A DNA stretch of 64,000 bases from positions 1,364,001-1,428,000 of the forward strand of contig NZ_CP060414.2 in NCBI RefSeq assembly GCF_014297595.2, read 5' to 3'. Positions 1 through 10,402 of the stretch are shown one piece after another. The notes beneath the pieces are model-generated. The model made no database searches, was not told where the DNA came from, and saw nothing but the letters and a program-made list of their open reading frames with translations. The first letter of the stretch is position 1. The number at the start of each line of letters is the position of its first letter. This DNA is from Neisseria musculi. Its GTDB lineage: Bacteria; Pseudomonadota; Gammaproteobacteria; Burkholderiales; Neisseriaceae. A program made the position numbers and the translations under genes.

Positions 1-39
1 TAAATCATTTGATTTATTTGATATTTTTAATTAACTTTT

Positions 40-752
40 GGGGCTGAAGTAGATTAGCCCTAAATACCACACCAATCCCGCAAGATTTTCAACTGCTCAC
101 TTGGTATGCCAAAGTTAAAACGAAACCCGCATTCTTTCAAGAATAGGGGAAAAGACTTTCGGTCGATTCCGTTGTATTTGCGCAGCACACGCTTGGCTTG
201 ATTCCAAAAATTCCCAATACCGTTGATGTGGTTTTGCCTCTGGGCAAATGTCTTGCCGTGGTTAATCCTATGGTGGTGAAAACCGCCGACATCCGGGACA
301 TCATCGCTGCTTAAACTTTCGGTATACACCACACTGCCCGGCATGATTTTCTTCGCAATAACAGGCAACAAACTCTCTTTTTTGGCGTTATCCACGACCA
401 CGGTATAAACCTTGCCGCCATGTTTGAGGATACCGAAAACCACCACTTTGCCTGCGGCTCCTGTGCCGCATTTTCCTTTGCGCTTACCGCCGGAGCAGCT
501 CTCATCTGACTTTACGGAACCTTCAAAAACCTGATCGGCCTCCAAGGCCGAATGATGGCTGATGACGAGGCGGATTTTGCAGTAAAAGAGTATGGCGGTG
601 TTGGGCCGGATACCCAAGACATCGGCAGCCGAACGGGCGGTAACTTCCGGCACAAAATATCCGAGTAGTGTCTTCTGTGATTTTTTGCTTAATTTACAGT
701 TTGTTATCTTCGTTTTAGCAACCTATCATGACTGCTAATCTACGTCAGCCCC
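40..752 (-). mobile_element. IS1016-like element (IS1595 family), copy 1, 713 bp with target duplication
   Basis: The ends are imperfect inverted repeats: GGGGCTGAAGTAGATTAG at 40 and, on the other strand, GGGGCTGACGTAGATTAG ending at 752. The 8-bp direct repeat TAACTTTT flanks it exactly (32-39 and 753-760), the duplication size expected for the IS1595 family, so this is a clean transposition event. It landed near the 3' end of a small lipoprotein gene on the minus strand. A shorter, decayed relative (710 bp) lies at 8449-9158. Confidence 0.93.
60..713 (-). pseudogene. IS1016-type transposase, start codon lost
   Basis: The transposase has an ISXO2-like DDE domain: motifs FEGSVKSDES, GKVVVFGILK, VVYTESLS and the terminal block HINGIGNFWNQAKRVLRKYNG typical of IS1016/IS1595 proteins. 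The frame is open from 713 to the stop at 60-62. The position that is ATG in the 8.4-9.1 kb copy (9117-9119) is ACG here (711-713), and the first usable start in frame is a GTG at 653, which would remove about 20 N-terminal residues. The Asp of the usual DES motif is kept. It is probably inactive or poorly expressed. Confidence 0.8.
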
Positions 753-996
753 TAACTTTTTTAGAAAATTCAGTTTGATTTTCTAAACGAATACCCTTTT
801 CAAGATCGTATTCAAAGTAGCCTTGGTTTAAATCTCCCAAACTTTCATTACAAAATTTATTTTTATTATCTTTGACAAAGAAAAATACTGCACTTTGGAT
901 GTCAATTTTGTATGCTGTTTCAACTTTGAAATTCCCATCTTTACCATCGGTAAGAGGGCTAATTTTCCAAATTGATGGCTGCGCAAATATTCTTAA

Positions 997-1647
997 GGGG
1001 CTTAGGAAGCAAAATTAGCCCAAGGGTCGATTTCTCAGTATTTTAAGCAAGACTAATACAGATCATCATGCCTGTGATTGAAGCGAAATTAGGTTTCCTT
1101 TAAATGTAAATAAAAAGTCTGTTTCGGTACACCGTTAAATTTAACCAAGCGGTTTTTGGCATAACCCCAAAACAATTCGATGCCGTTAATGTGTTGCGCA
1201 CCCCGGGCGAACTCGTCTACACCATGATGTACCCTGAAGTGCTTTTCACAGCCCATATCAACCAAGCCGTGATAGCCGCTTCGGTATAGACTTTGTCGTC
1301 CCGTTTTAAGATGCCGAAAACAATGGTTTTGCCTCCCTCTCCCCCGCCCGCCCTCGGATGCGTTTGGAGCCGAAGTAGGATTCGTCCAGTTCGACCACAC
1401 CGGCAGAGGGAGTTTGCCGTTCACATTCAGCAGCCATACGGCAACGCAGTTTGAGAAACAGATATTGGCACTTTGGGTACTGATGCCGGTGAGTCTGGCG
1501 GTATCGGAAACGGTCAAATCAAGTGTGAAAAGGCGCAGGATTTGACGGAATTTTGATTCGGTAATTTTACTGAACTTTTGGTATTTGTTTTTAATAGGTA
1601 TATCAGAAGCTTAACATCATTTTTGCTGATTTTGCTTCGTAAGCCCC
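997..1647 (-). mobile_element. IS1595-family element, 651 bp, decayed
   Basis: The termini are GGGGCTTAGGAAGCAAAATT (997) and, reversed, GGGGCTTACGAAGCAAAATC (ending 1647). The flanks share a 7-bp direct repeat, TTCTTAA (990-996, 1648-1654). These ends differ from those of the IS1016 copies, so it is a separate IS type of the same family. It interrupts the lipoprotein gene. Confidence 0.8.
1089..1560 (-). pseudogene. IS1595-family transposase remnant, frameshifted
   Basis: The C-terminal part is in frame and diagnostic (DEFARGAQHINGIELFWGYAKNRLVKFNG). The middle and N-terminal parts (DES region, TIVFGILK region) are recovered only by switching frames around 1300-1500, so at least two frameshifts are present. 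It lies inside the 997-1647 element and cannot give a working transposase. Confidence 0.7.
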
Positions 1648-1762
1648 TTCTTAAAATTCGTTCTTCCTCAAATTTATAAGTTTCGCTTGGGTTTGGTATA
1701 GATTCAGAACAAGCCGCCAAACCGGAACACGAAGCTAATACGGTTAATGTTGTCGTTCTCAC

Positions 1763-2300
1763 TATTTAGTCCTTTCGTAAATAACTGTTCCGGTTTCGGA
1801 ACCATTTTCGTCTTTCAACTAAAAATAGGCTTTTCTGCTGTCCTGAAGCATACATAGCAGTCCTTTTTCATCTTCATACTGCATTTTGGTAAATACACCT
1901 TTAGCTAATACTGAAATGCTGTAACGGTTATCTGTTTGAGCTCTATCAAAATCCGATCACTCAATAACGAAATCATTTTGTTTTTTTGGACTCGCAGATT
2001 GGAGTTAACCAAAATACCGATAAATTTTGTGCCGCTCCTACTGTTGAAATGGGATTCCTGATGATAGCCATTTTCCAAGCACTCAAAAAGAATGCTGATA
2101 AGAGTGACGGACGAAAGTAGCCTGTGCATTATGCAGCCTCCTGATTCACAGGAACAACATTACAGGCACACAGAGATTTTGGTTGGTTGCTGTTTGATCA
2201 GACAGTTACTATCAATACCAATAAAATTACATAAGCAATTTTCACCCAAATCTCCTTTGTTGCCGCGTCTAGACGATTTTAAACTTTTCAATTATTCTAT
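1763..2300 (-). other. decayed coding sequence upstream of the lipoprotein gene
   Basis: There is no intact gene. On the minus strand about 40 codons (about 1767-1886) can be read as MQYEDEKGLLCMLQDS... with an internal stop and an ending ATVIYERTK-like tail just before the lipoprotein start. The 1905-2129 stretch is also open but looks random. The base composition is A+T rich compared with the core genes, which suggests acquired DNA. I do not recognise the original gene. Confidence 0.35.
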
Positions 2301-3012
2301 GGCTCTAGACTAGCAGCTTTATATAAATTTACTTTAAAAGCCCCCAAAGTTGGTAACTCAGTTCATCAGAGTTTCGGTTCCATCGCCATTCGCATTCCTT
2401 CAGGTGCAAATCAAAGTTTTTGGTTACGCCGTTGAATTTGGCGGGCCTTAGTTTGGTAAAACTCCGGAAGCTTTCAATACCATTGATGCGCCCGGTACCA
2501 TCTGCAAACTCATTTTGTCCGTGATTAACGCACAAATGTAGAGTAGCCGGCTTATCGACCAGGCCGCTGTAACCGCGCCGGCTATCAGAATAAAAACACT
2601 CTCCAGAGAGACCTTTCCCAATATAACAGCTTGAAGTGTTTGCTTTTTACAATCAGGAACGATTTCGGTATAAACCCTGCCGTCTCTTTCGAAAATACCA
2701 AAGACGGTTGTTTAAGCGTTCCTCTGCCACGCTTTGACTTGCCATGGAAACCGCGCTACAAATAGCTTTCATCAACCTTTATGCTGCCGTATAACAGGTC
2801 TTTTTGCCCGCTTTGGCAGCGGTATGTTTCGTGCCTGAAAATGCGATACCGGTGGTTGATGGTATTGCGGTTGAAGCCTGTCGGCAAAGCGGTTTTTGAG
2901 GCTTCTATACCGACGCAAAAATGCTTGATAATTTTTTGAGCTGATAGTAACTTAACTTGGTGTTATATTTCATTTTTCTAGGCTAACAGAGCTATTCTGC
3001 TAGTCTAGAGCC
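2301..3012 (-). mobile_element. IS1595-family element with GGCTCTAGACTAGCAG ends, 712 bp, decayed
   Basis: Inverted ends GGCTCTAGACTAGCAG lie at 2301 and, reversed, at 3012. The flanking 8-mers (TATTCTAT and TAAAAAAT) do not match, so no target duplication remains. On the minus strand the end of a transposase is readable at 2329-2535 (NGIESFRSFTKLRPAKFNGV, then HLKECEWRWN). Farther upstream the frame is broken many times. A 177-bp piece identical in layout to its 2836-3012 end recurs at 9159-9335. Confidence 0.75.
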
Positions 3013-3274
3013 TAAAAAATATTTTCGGTCACCTCCATTGTATTTTATGTAAGACACGTTTTTTCTGATTCCCCCCCCCAATGCTGTTGATGTAGTTTTG
3101 TCTATTTACAAATTACAAACTTTTTGCCATGAGTAATCCTGTAATATAATAGCGAAAACCAATGGTATCTCATTCAAATACATCGTCAATACTCAAACTA
3201 TCCGCACAAACTCGACTATCAGACATGACTTTCCTTGTAATAGCTTCCCTTTTCTTTCTCGCCAACTACAAGCA
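3013..3274 (-). mobile_element. internal fragment of another IS1016-like transposase, heavily decayed
   Basis: On the minus strand, frames have to be switched to read a match to IS1016 transposase: residues like SDSRVCADSLSIDDV, then NRQNYINSIGG, then KKRVLHKIQW correspond to PDSVVYTDSLSSDDV, ERQNHINGI and AKRVLRKYNG. No terminal repeats are seen. A run of nine C (3071-3079) sits where the sequence has lost its frame. Confidence 0.5.
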
Positions 3275-4402
<1,128 letters not shown>

Positions 4403-5303
4403 TTAACCCTACAAATGTTGGCGGACTGTTTGAATATAAACAGTATTGACAGCCAATACTGACGTAACAATGCTACACCATTCGAAGCCGAATATTAAGA
4501 TGCAAAAAGGCTATTGGTGAAAAATGATGGCTGTCAGATAACGGACGAGCCGTTATCATAGATGAAGGCAAACCAGTCTATTTTGTGAGTATTAAAGACA
4601 GCAGAGCCATAATCTCCTATATTGATGTGGAATTTCCTACCAATACTTACGAATTTGTGCAGGAGGGCGAATTTGTACGGGAGAGCAAATGAAAAGAGCA
4701 GTAAAAGCAGTATTGTTTTTTAGTTGTTACACTTGTCCAGACGGCATCTACCTTACCTAGATAAGTTTAAGTAACGTCATACAGAGCTTTTCCAAAAACA
4801 AAGGCATAGTCTATCTAGGTTTGAGTCAGGCGGGGATGACAATGGATTCAATAAAAATGTATAGACGTATTCGTTTGTTCCCCCTCCATCTGCGTAAAAA
4901 ACTGTGAAACTATGATTATCACATTTGAGTACATTAAACCCAGCAGAGTACGCGTGCCTGATACAGGTCTACTTAGCAATTTACCTTTAAATATCAATAG
5001 CTAGAATACCCTGTTCTCCAGTTTCACATTGAGTGCTCCAAACAGTTTAGGCTGGGATGTCATATATGTGGGTGATGGTCATAGAGATGCTATAAGGTTA
5101 GTTACGGATTCAAAGGCAATAAATTTAATGATGTAGTCGACTTAATGAGACTTCTGATGGGGAATAACCGATGCAAAAAAGTGGATCGCTGTAGTTTCGG
5201 TAATTATTATTCCGTTTGTTTATGCTATCATTAAATCAGCAGCAAGGGCCGGTGAACACAAATCAGCCGGCATCCTATAGCCAAGTTTTTTTCCGGGTGG
5301 CAG
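4403..5303 (+). other. decayed accessory DNA with short gene remnants
   Basis: No full gene is present. Three readable remnants lie in one direction: (i) about 4528-4692, a hydrophilic C-terminus ending EFVQEGEFVRESK; (ii) a start overlapping it by ATGA at 4689 (MKRAVKAVLFFSCYTC) that stops after 23 codons, with later pieces such as KNKGIVYLGLSQAGMTMD; (iii) about 5160-5279, a peptide with one membrane segment (KKWIAVVSVIIIPFVYAII) and a charged tail. The spacing and ATGA overlap suggest a former small operon. I do not recognise the family. Confidence 0.35.
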
Positions 5304-5319
5304 TTGAGCTCCCTATGCC

Positions 5320-6090
5320 TCCTTAATCTATCTACCCGCTTTGCTGAAATCCGTTCCTTTCGGAAAGTATCGGCGTATCAGCCTGTTGGTGTTCTCCTCC
5401 AACCCTTTTCCCAAAAGGGTACCGGCAGCAGAGGCTTCGTCTCCGATGCCTGGGCGAGACCGGGTGCCGGTAAAATGCTTTGCCGTTGTCCGGTGTGAAG
5501 CATGTTGTCGAACGGTTTCGGCACGCGGATAGCCGTATCTTTTGCTTTGAAATCGGCGGCTTTGCGGATGACGGTGAATTTGGTTTTTCTCCCGGCTGCG
5601 GCAGCCTGCTTTTCCGGCTCCTGCCGATGATGTGCCCGTTTTCAAACCGCCGCTGCGCGCTTTGCCGCCGACAATGGCCGGGTAACCTCCAATGCCCTTC
5701 CGCCTTAATCCCCGCGCGACTGCCTTCCTGCACTATGGTTTGGAAACGGTGCGCGGACGGGGCTGCCGCCATTTTGCGATCTTTGGCGGGATAACGGTAA
5801 ACGGTACCGTTTGATGCCTTTGTGTCGGCTAACGGCGGACGCAGAGCTGTGCTTCCGGATAATCGGCTCTGCAACGGTCTGTTGGACGGAATCCGTTATT
5901 TATCCGCGCGGTTTGTTTTGCTTTTGGGCATTACTGTGTTGCAGCGCTTGACGAGAACGGTATGTTGCTCTGACGGAATGCCCTATTTGGCGGCCGGCAT
6001 GGAAGGGGACAGCCGATGGTTTGTGCGGTTTGGCCGTGTGTCCGGTTGCAGCTGCAATTCTTCTTGCCGAAAAAGGCCGGTATGCTGTCG
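5320..6090 (-). pseudogene. IS30-family transposase remnant, multiple frameshifts
   Basis: The end of the gene is recognisable: ENTNRLIRRYFPKGTDFS is the IS30 C-terminal signature. Upstream, in other frames, are a TPDNGKAF-type stretch matching the family's LDNGKEF and a KSRLPQP-like stretch matching ERKSRLL. Near 6050-6090 lie pieces such as NCSCNRTH from the N-terminal DNA-binding region. Several frameshifts separate them. No terminal inverted repeats were found. Confidence 0.6.
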
Positions 6091-6358
6091 AATACCGGCC
6101 TTTTCTGTTGGTGGAAGGTTGCACTCGAAGCTTTATTCCTCCACAGCGTTACTACGCTCCATCGTATTACTTATACAGCCTGGGGCTTGCTGCCTTACGG
6201 CAAAAAAGTTTCGTCATCACTCCATAAGCTTACACTGCTTATTTTCGTGTAAATGCAGATTGCGGAGATTAGATGTTTTCAGATGACCTAAACTGATCTT
6301 GCAAATGGTTCAGGCTTTCAGACGGCCGGCCTTTGTTTTATTACCCCATCTATATGGC

Positions 6359-7807
6359 TTACAGCGTGATTTCTCTGCTCTCGCCGTTCACGGTTTCAAG
6401 GATGGCGAAAGTTTTGTTGCCGGTATTAACTGTCAGTTTGGCCGATACGCCTGCGGCGGCATTGTTCCACACGATTTCCAGCTCTTTTTCGCCCAATGCT
6501 TTCACAGAGAACTCACCATCGAAGGCTTGGGAAGTGTTGCGGAACTTCAGCAGATTGAAGAGTTGTTGTACTACTGGGCGTTTCACGGCTTCATCGATTT
6601 CTGCCAAAGAATAGTAGTGGCGGTTGATGTTGCGGCCTTCTTTGGTTTTTTCCAAAAGTTCAATGTCGTTTTCACCGGCGAGCAGGCCTACATAGTAGAT
6701 TTGCGGAATACCGGGGGCGAAGCATTGCAACACGCGTGCCAAGATATAGGCCTGGTCATTGTTGCCCAACGCCGAATAGTAAGTGCAGTTGATTTGATAG
6801 ATATCCAAATTATTGTATTCGGCGCTGGAATATTTTTTCTTCACGTTGGCGCCTTGGGCATAGAGAGCTTCGCGGGTGGCTTCGCACTCTTCATCGGTCA
6901 TTAAATCTTTTACGTCCACCACACCGATGCCGTCATGGGTGTCGAGGGTGGTAAACTGTTTGCGCGGGCAGATTTCCAACCAATGCACGAGTCGGTCAAC
7001 GCAGCCGCTGAACAGGGTGTGCAACACCAGCATCGGCAGGGCGAAATCGTAAACGTAATAATCGTGTCCGGCGATTTTGAGCTGGATGGTGTAGTGCTCG
7101 TGAATTTCGGGCAGCACGGTAACATTGTGCGCATCAAGCACATCGGTGCATTCTTTCAGGGTTTCCCAGATTTCCGGTTCCACAAAGAAGCAGTTGGTGC
7201 CGATTTTTTTGTTGGCATAGGCAAACGCATCAAGGCGGATAATCGATGCACCCTGTTTGCTCAGAAATTCAAGGTTGTCTTTAATGAATTTTTTGGTTAC
7301 CGGGTGGGTAACGTCTAAATCGACCTGCTGCTCGTCAAAAGTACACCACACTTTTTCGCTGGTGCCGTCTGCAAATTCGGCCATGCGGTAAGGTGCACGC
7401 GGCTTACGTTTGTAGATTAAATCCACCTGCTCTTCGGTCGGCTCGCCGCCCGGCCAAAACTCTTTATAGCGGATAAACAAATTCCGCCATTCGGAACCAT
7501 CTTTTTTCTGTTGAAAATCCTGGAAATAAGGCGATTGTGCAGAAATATGGTTCACCATAAAGTCAAACATCAAGTAATAATCTTTCGCCAGCGCATTTAC
7601 GTCTTCCCAGCCGCCGAATGCAGAATCGACTTTGGTATAGTCCATCGGTGCAAACCCCCGGTCACCGGAAGACGGGAAGAACGGCAGGATATGCACGCCG
7701 CCGATCACGCCCTTCATGTGCTTTTCCAACACGTTTTTCAAATCTTTCAGATTGCTGCCCAAACTGTCGGCATAGGTAATCAACATGGCTTCATTTTTCA
7801 CTTGCAT
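6359..7807 (-). CDS. gtfA: sucrose phosphorylase (GH13 subfamily 18)
   Basis: This predicted cytoplasmic enzyme splits sucrose with phosphate into alpha-glucose 1-phosphate and fructose, saving one ATP per sucrose. The 482-residue length is normal for the family. The (beta/alpha)8 barrel starts at once ([17 protein letters not shown], 36-52). The catalytic residues fit the family positions: nucleophile D193 in IRLDAFAY, acid/base E234 in LPEIHEHY, transition-state stabiliser D292 in TLDTHDGIG. The start at 7807 has AGGAAG eight bases upstream. No sucrose transporter, fructokinase or regulator lies beside it; the neighbours are IS relics. Its A+T-richer, plainer coding style and its isolation fit acquisition by transfer, which is inference. 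The alternatives are other GH13_18 phosphorylases such as sucrose-6-phosphate or glucosylglycerate phosphorylase. Confidence 0.9.
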   Translation of the reverse strand: MQVKNEAMLITYADSLGSNLKDLKNVLEKHMKGVIGGVHILPFFPSSGDRGFAPMDYTKVDSAFGGWEDVNALAKDYYLMFDFMVNHISAQSPYFQDFQQKKDGSEWRNLFIRYKEFWPGGEPTEEQVDLIYKRKPRAPYRMAEFADGTSEKVWCTFDEQQVDLDVTHPVTKKFIKDNLEFLSKQGASIIRLDAFAYANKKIGTNCFFVEPEIWETLKECTDVLDAHNVTVLPEIHEHYTIQLKIAGHDYYVYDFALPMLVLHTLFSGCVDRLVHWLEICPRKQFTTLDTHDGIGVVDVKDLMTDEECEATREALYAQGANVKKKYSSAEYNNLDIYQINCTYYSALGNNDQAYILARVLQCFAPGIPQIYYVGLLAGENDIELLEKTKEGRNINRHYYSLAEIDEAVKRPVVQQLFNLLKFRNTSQAFDGEFSVKALGEKELEIVWNNAAAGVSAKLTVNTGNKTFAILETVNGESREITL

Positions 7808-8448
7808 GATTTTCTTCCTGTCGTTAAATGTCGTTGGATTACACCTTCAGCGCATCATGCCCGGCAAGCATGACACCGATGTCAGTTTGCACAGTATCAT
7901 ATCAAACTCCCTGCAAAAATCAATTAGTTTAGTGTAATGAAAATGTTAGCAAGCAATACTAATTGATATAAAACAATTGATATAAAACAAATTCCGCTTT
8001 ATCCGCGCAACGAGACGCAGGCTTGCCCATAATTTCATTTATCGACATAAAGCTTGAGTGTTTGAAATATTCTTTCAAACGGCCTGATTTTATACGCAAC
8101 CAATATCCTATTAATCTATCTCCCTACCCCAAAATAATGACGGCATTGGTACACTCTATCGCTTGGATCTCTGAAACATACAGCAAGCCGTCTGAAAACC
8201 GAAATACCGTTATTCCCATTTCACAGGCAGACGTATGAAAATATTGAAATACATTAAACAACACTCATAAATATCGAACGCTCAGCTTTCTCTCCGTACA
8301 GGAATGACACAACTGTTATGCAAAGAAGATAACATCAGATAAACTTCTGATCATATTTTCGGAAAGAGTTGGCTGTTTACATTTTTTATGCCCATCAGCT
8401 TTGGTTTTCTGCCGAAACAATGGTATTCTAACATTCAACAAATATTTT
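7808..8448. other. A+T-rich intergenic region upstream of gtfA
   Basis: No convincing gene was found. A 14-bp unit AATTGATATAAAAC is tandemly repeated at 7961-7974 and 7975-7988, about 155 bp upstream of gtfA, and might be an operator. A DUS lies near 8189. An open frame at 8023-8238 has no ribosome-binding site and unremarkable composition. The region ends at the decayed IS1016 copy. Confidence 0.4.
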
Positions 8449-9158
8449 GGGGTTGAAGTAGCTTAGCCCTAAATACCACACCAATCCCGCAAGATTTTCA
8501 ACTGCTCACTTGGTGTGCCAAAGTTAAAACGAAACCCGCATTCTTTCAAGAATAGGGGAAAAGACTTTCGGTCGATTCCGTTGTATTTGCGCAGCACACG
8601 CTTGGCCTGATTCCAAGAATTCCCGATGCCGCTGATGTGGTTTTGCCTCTAGGCAAATGTCTTGCCGTGGTTAATCCTATGGTGGTGAAAACCGCCGACA
8701 TCCAGAACATCATCGCTGCTTAAACTGTCGGTATACACCACACTGTCCGGCATGATTTTCTTCGTAATAACAGGCAACAAACTCTCTTTTTTGGCGTTAT
8801 CCACGACCACGGTATAAACCTTGCCGCCACGTTTGGGAATACCGAAAACCACCACTTTGCCTGCGGCTCCTGTGCCGCGTTTTCCTTTGCGCTTACCGCC
8901 GGAGCAGTGCTCATCTGACTCTACGGAACCTTCAAAAACCTGATGCCTCCAAGGCCGAATGATGGCTGATGACGAGGCGGATTTTGCAGTAAAAGAGTAT
9001 GGCGGTGTTGGGCCGGATACCCAAGACATCGGCAGCCGAACGGCGGTAACTTCCGGCACAAAATATCTGAGTAGTGTCCTCTGTGCTTTTTTGCTTAATT
9101 TACAGTTTGTTATCTTCATTTTAGCAGCCTATCATGACTGCTAATCTACGTTAGCCCC
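8449..9158 (-). mobile_element. IS1016-like element copy 2, 710 bp, no target duplication
   Basis: The ends are GGGGTTGAAGTAGCTTAGCC (8449) and, reversed, GGGGCTAACGTAGATTAG (ending 9158). It is 3 bp shorter than copy 1 because of one 1-bp and one 2-bp deletion. The flanking 8-mers AATATTTT and TGAAAATG do not match. Its right side abuts a fragment of a different IS1595-family element (9159-9335), so recombination or deletion has removed one original flank. Confidence 0.88.
8649..9119 (-). pseudogene. IS1016-type transposase, frameshifted and prematurely stopped
   Basis: The ATG start is kept (9117-9119; MKITNCKLSKKAQRT). A 1-bp deletion near 9045 and a 2-bp deletion near 8943 cancel, so about 31 residues (VRLPMSWVSG...IIRPWR) are read out of frame before the frame returns at HQVFEGSVESDE. 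A CAG-to-TAG change at about 8650 then stops translation after HGKTFA, removing the C-terminal HINGI...KRVLRKYNG block that remains readable downstream to about 8479. It is inactive. Confidence 0.85.
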
Positions 9159-9335
9159 TGAAAATGCTATACCAGTGGCTGATGGTATTACGGTTGAAGC
9201 CTGTCAGCAAAGCGGTTTTTGAGGCTTCTATATCGACACAAAAATGCTTGATAATTTTTTGAGCTGATAGCCACTTAACTTGGTGTTATATTTCATTTTT
9301 CTAGTCTAACAGAGCTATTCTGCTAGTCTAGAGCC
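9159..9335 (-). mobile_element. 177-bp end fragment of the 2301-3012 type IS
   Basis: It is nearly identical to 2836-3012 and ends at the same terminal repeat (reverse of GGCTCTAGACTAGCAG). It contains only the start of the transposase region and no complete frame. Confidence 0.85.
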
Positions 9336-9878
9336 TAAATTATATTGAAACGATAACGAAAGTTATTGTGAAGATGGGAATCGGCATTTTTCCCGCCATA
9401 CCTGTGCGAGCGTAACAGGTACTTGAACAAGCAGCGTTTATCGCCCCACCAAAACCAGTGGAAGACGGTGGACTAAAGGCGGCGCAGACAATATATATAT
9501 AAAGAAAGGCCGCTTCAAACAAACCGGCTGCCATTGTTTTGCCGTGATGCCTTTAAAGCCCAACAGCCATACAGAGCCAAAACGGCTTCGATAATGAATC
9601 CACTTTATTTTCTGTTGCCGCGTTGCTGCATCTGGCACAAAGAAAGCGGTTTTGGCGGCCGCCGTGGCAGAGGCGGCTCCGCAATGCTTGCGCCGCCTGC
9701 GGCTTGCTACCTTATGCCGCAAGCGTGCAAACCCACCGTAAAAAAGCAGGCTTGCCCCGGCCTTAAAATATAATACAGACCCGAAATGAAACCGAACTGG
9801 AGCCGTCTGAAATTTCAGACGGCCGGGCATCGCCCCGCTTTTGGTTTCCAAACTCCCCCGTCTGCCTATACGCGGTTC
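9336..9878. other. intergenic region with a degenerate neisserial repeat
   Basis: No supported gene is present. The stretch at about 9600-9740 has the pattern of a dispersed intergenic repeat (GTTGCCGCGTTGCTGCATC ... GCGGCTTGCTACCTTATGCC), variants of which recur at about 6150-6200, 32.74, 35.36, 38.7 and 40.2 kb. DUS copies at about 9808 and 9818 form an inverted pair just downstream of nsrR and may act as its terminator. Confidence 0.4.
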
Positions 9879-10307
9879 TCAAATTTTCGGCACATACAGC
9901 AAATCACGAGTGGTTTTATTGATCAGGTCGGCCAATGTGAAGCCGTCCAGATAGTTCAGAAAGGCTTTTACCGCCCCGCCGAGTATGCCCGCCATGCGGC
10001 AACCCGGGCTAATCAGGCAGCGGTTGTTGCTGCCCATACACTCAACCAGCTGCATCGGCTCTAAATGGCGCACCACCGCGCCGATGCTGATATACTCGGG
10101 CGCGCAGGCAAGTTTCAGGCCGCCGCCGGTGCCGCGCACGCTGTCGAGAAAGCCGCCTTTCACCAGCGCAGCAACCACTTTCATCAGATGACTTCTCGAG
10201 ATACTGTAGGTATCCGCAATCGTGCCGATATTGACCAAAGCACCATCGTTTACAGCGGTATACATCAACACGCGCAAGCCGTAATCGGTATGTTGGGTTA
10301 AATACAT
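9879..10307 (-). CDS. nsrR: NsrR, nitric-oxide-sensing Rrf2-family repressor
   Basis: This cytoplasmic Fe-S transcription factor represses nitric oxide detoxification and denitrification genes until NO attacks its cluster. The 142 residues match the family length. The N-terminal winged helix (MYLTQHTDYGLRVLMY, with SISRSHLMKVV as recognition region) is followed by the three cluster cysteines C90, C97 and C103 (VECMGSNNRC...GC). The sequence closely follows the neisserial NsrR pattern. It is divergent from the hemerythrin-like gene, with a 23-bp palindrome between them, and nnrS follows on the other strand, consistent with local and self regulation. Confidence 0.95.
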   Translation of the reverse strand: MYLTQHTDYGLRVLMYTAVNDGALVNIGTIADTYSISRSHLMKVVAALVKGGFLDSVRGTGGGLKLACAPEYISIGAVVRHLEPMQLVECMGSNNRCLISPGCRMAGILGGAVKAFLNYLDGFTLADLINKTTRDLLYVPKI

Positions 10308-10357
10308 AATCGTAATGGGTTTGACTGAGTTTGACTGATTTGACTTATAGGTGAGGA

Positions 10358-10380
10358 AAGTTTCATAATATATGAAACTT
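10358..10380. promoter_or_regulatory. candidate NsrR operator palindrome
   Basis: The inverted repeat AAGTTTCAT-AATAT-ATGAAACTT has 9-bp perfect arms. It sits in the 95-bp gap between the divergent nsrR and hemerythrin-like genes. Its size and the AAG...CTT ends match the form of known NsrR sites. Assignment to NsrR is inference from position and symmetry. Confidence 0.7.
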
Positions 10381-10402
10381 ATAAAATTATCCAGCCGCCG
10401 CT

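Larger units (their letters stand above)
745..1762 (-). pseudogene. small lipoprotein gene interrupted by two IS elements
   Basis: The start at 1762 gives a lipoprotein signal peptide with lipobox LAAC. The reading frame runs to an IS1595-family insertion (997-1647). Removing that IS and one copy of its duplication (TTCTTAA) joins ...EEERILR directly in frame to IFAQPSIWKISPL..., which continues to about 761. The second IS (40-752) cuts the last codons and now supplies a stop at 745-747. Without that IS the frame would end three residues later. The ancestral product was about 118 residues. The mature part is charged and has no family I recognise. Confidence 0.75.

Noticed and set aside
3071..3079. 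C9 tract as a phase-variation switch
   Set aside because: It lies in a degraded transposase fragment with many other frame breaks, so slippage there has no gene to switch.
8023..8238. 71-codon frame upstream of the decayed IS1016
   Set aside because: Contains a DUS near its end, lacks a ribosome-binding site and any recognisable feature.
9438..9851. 137-codon minus-strand frame before nsrR
   Set aside because: It covers the degenerate intergenic repeat and DUS sites; basic low-complexity translation, no start signal.
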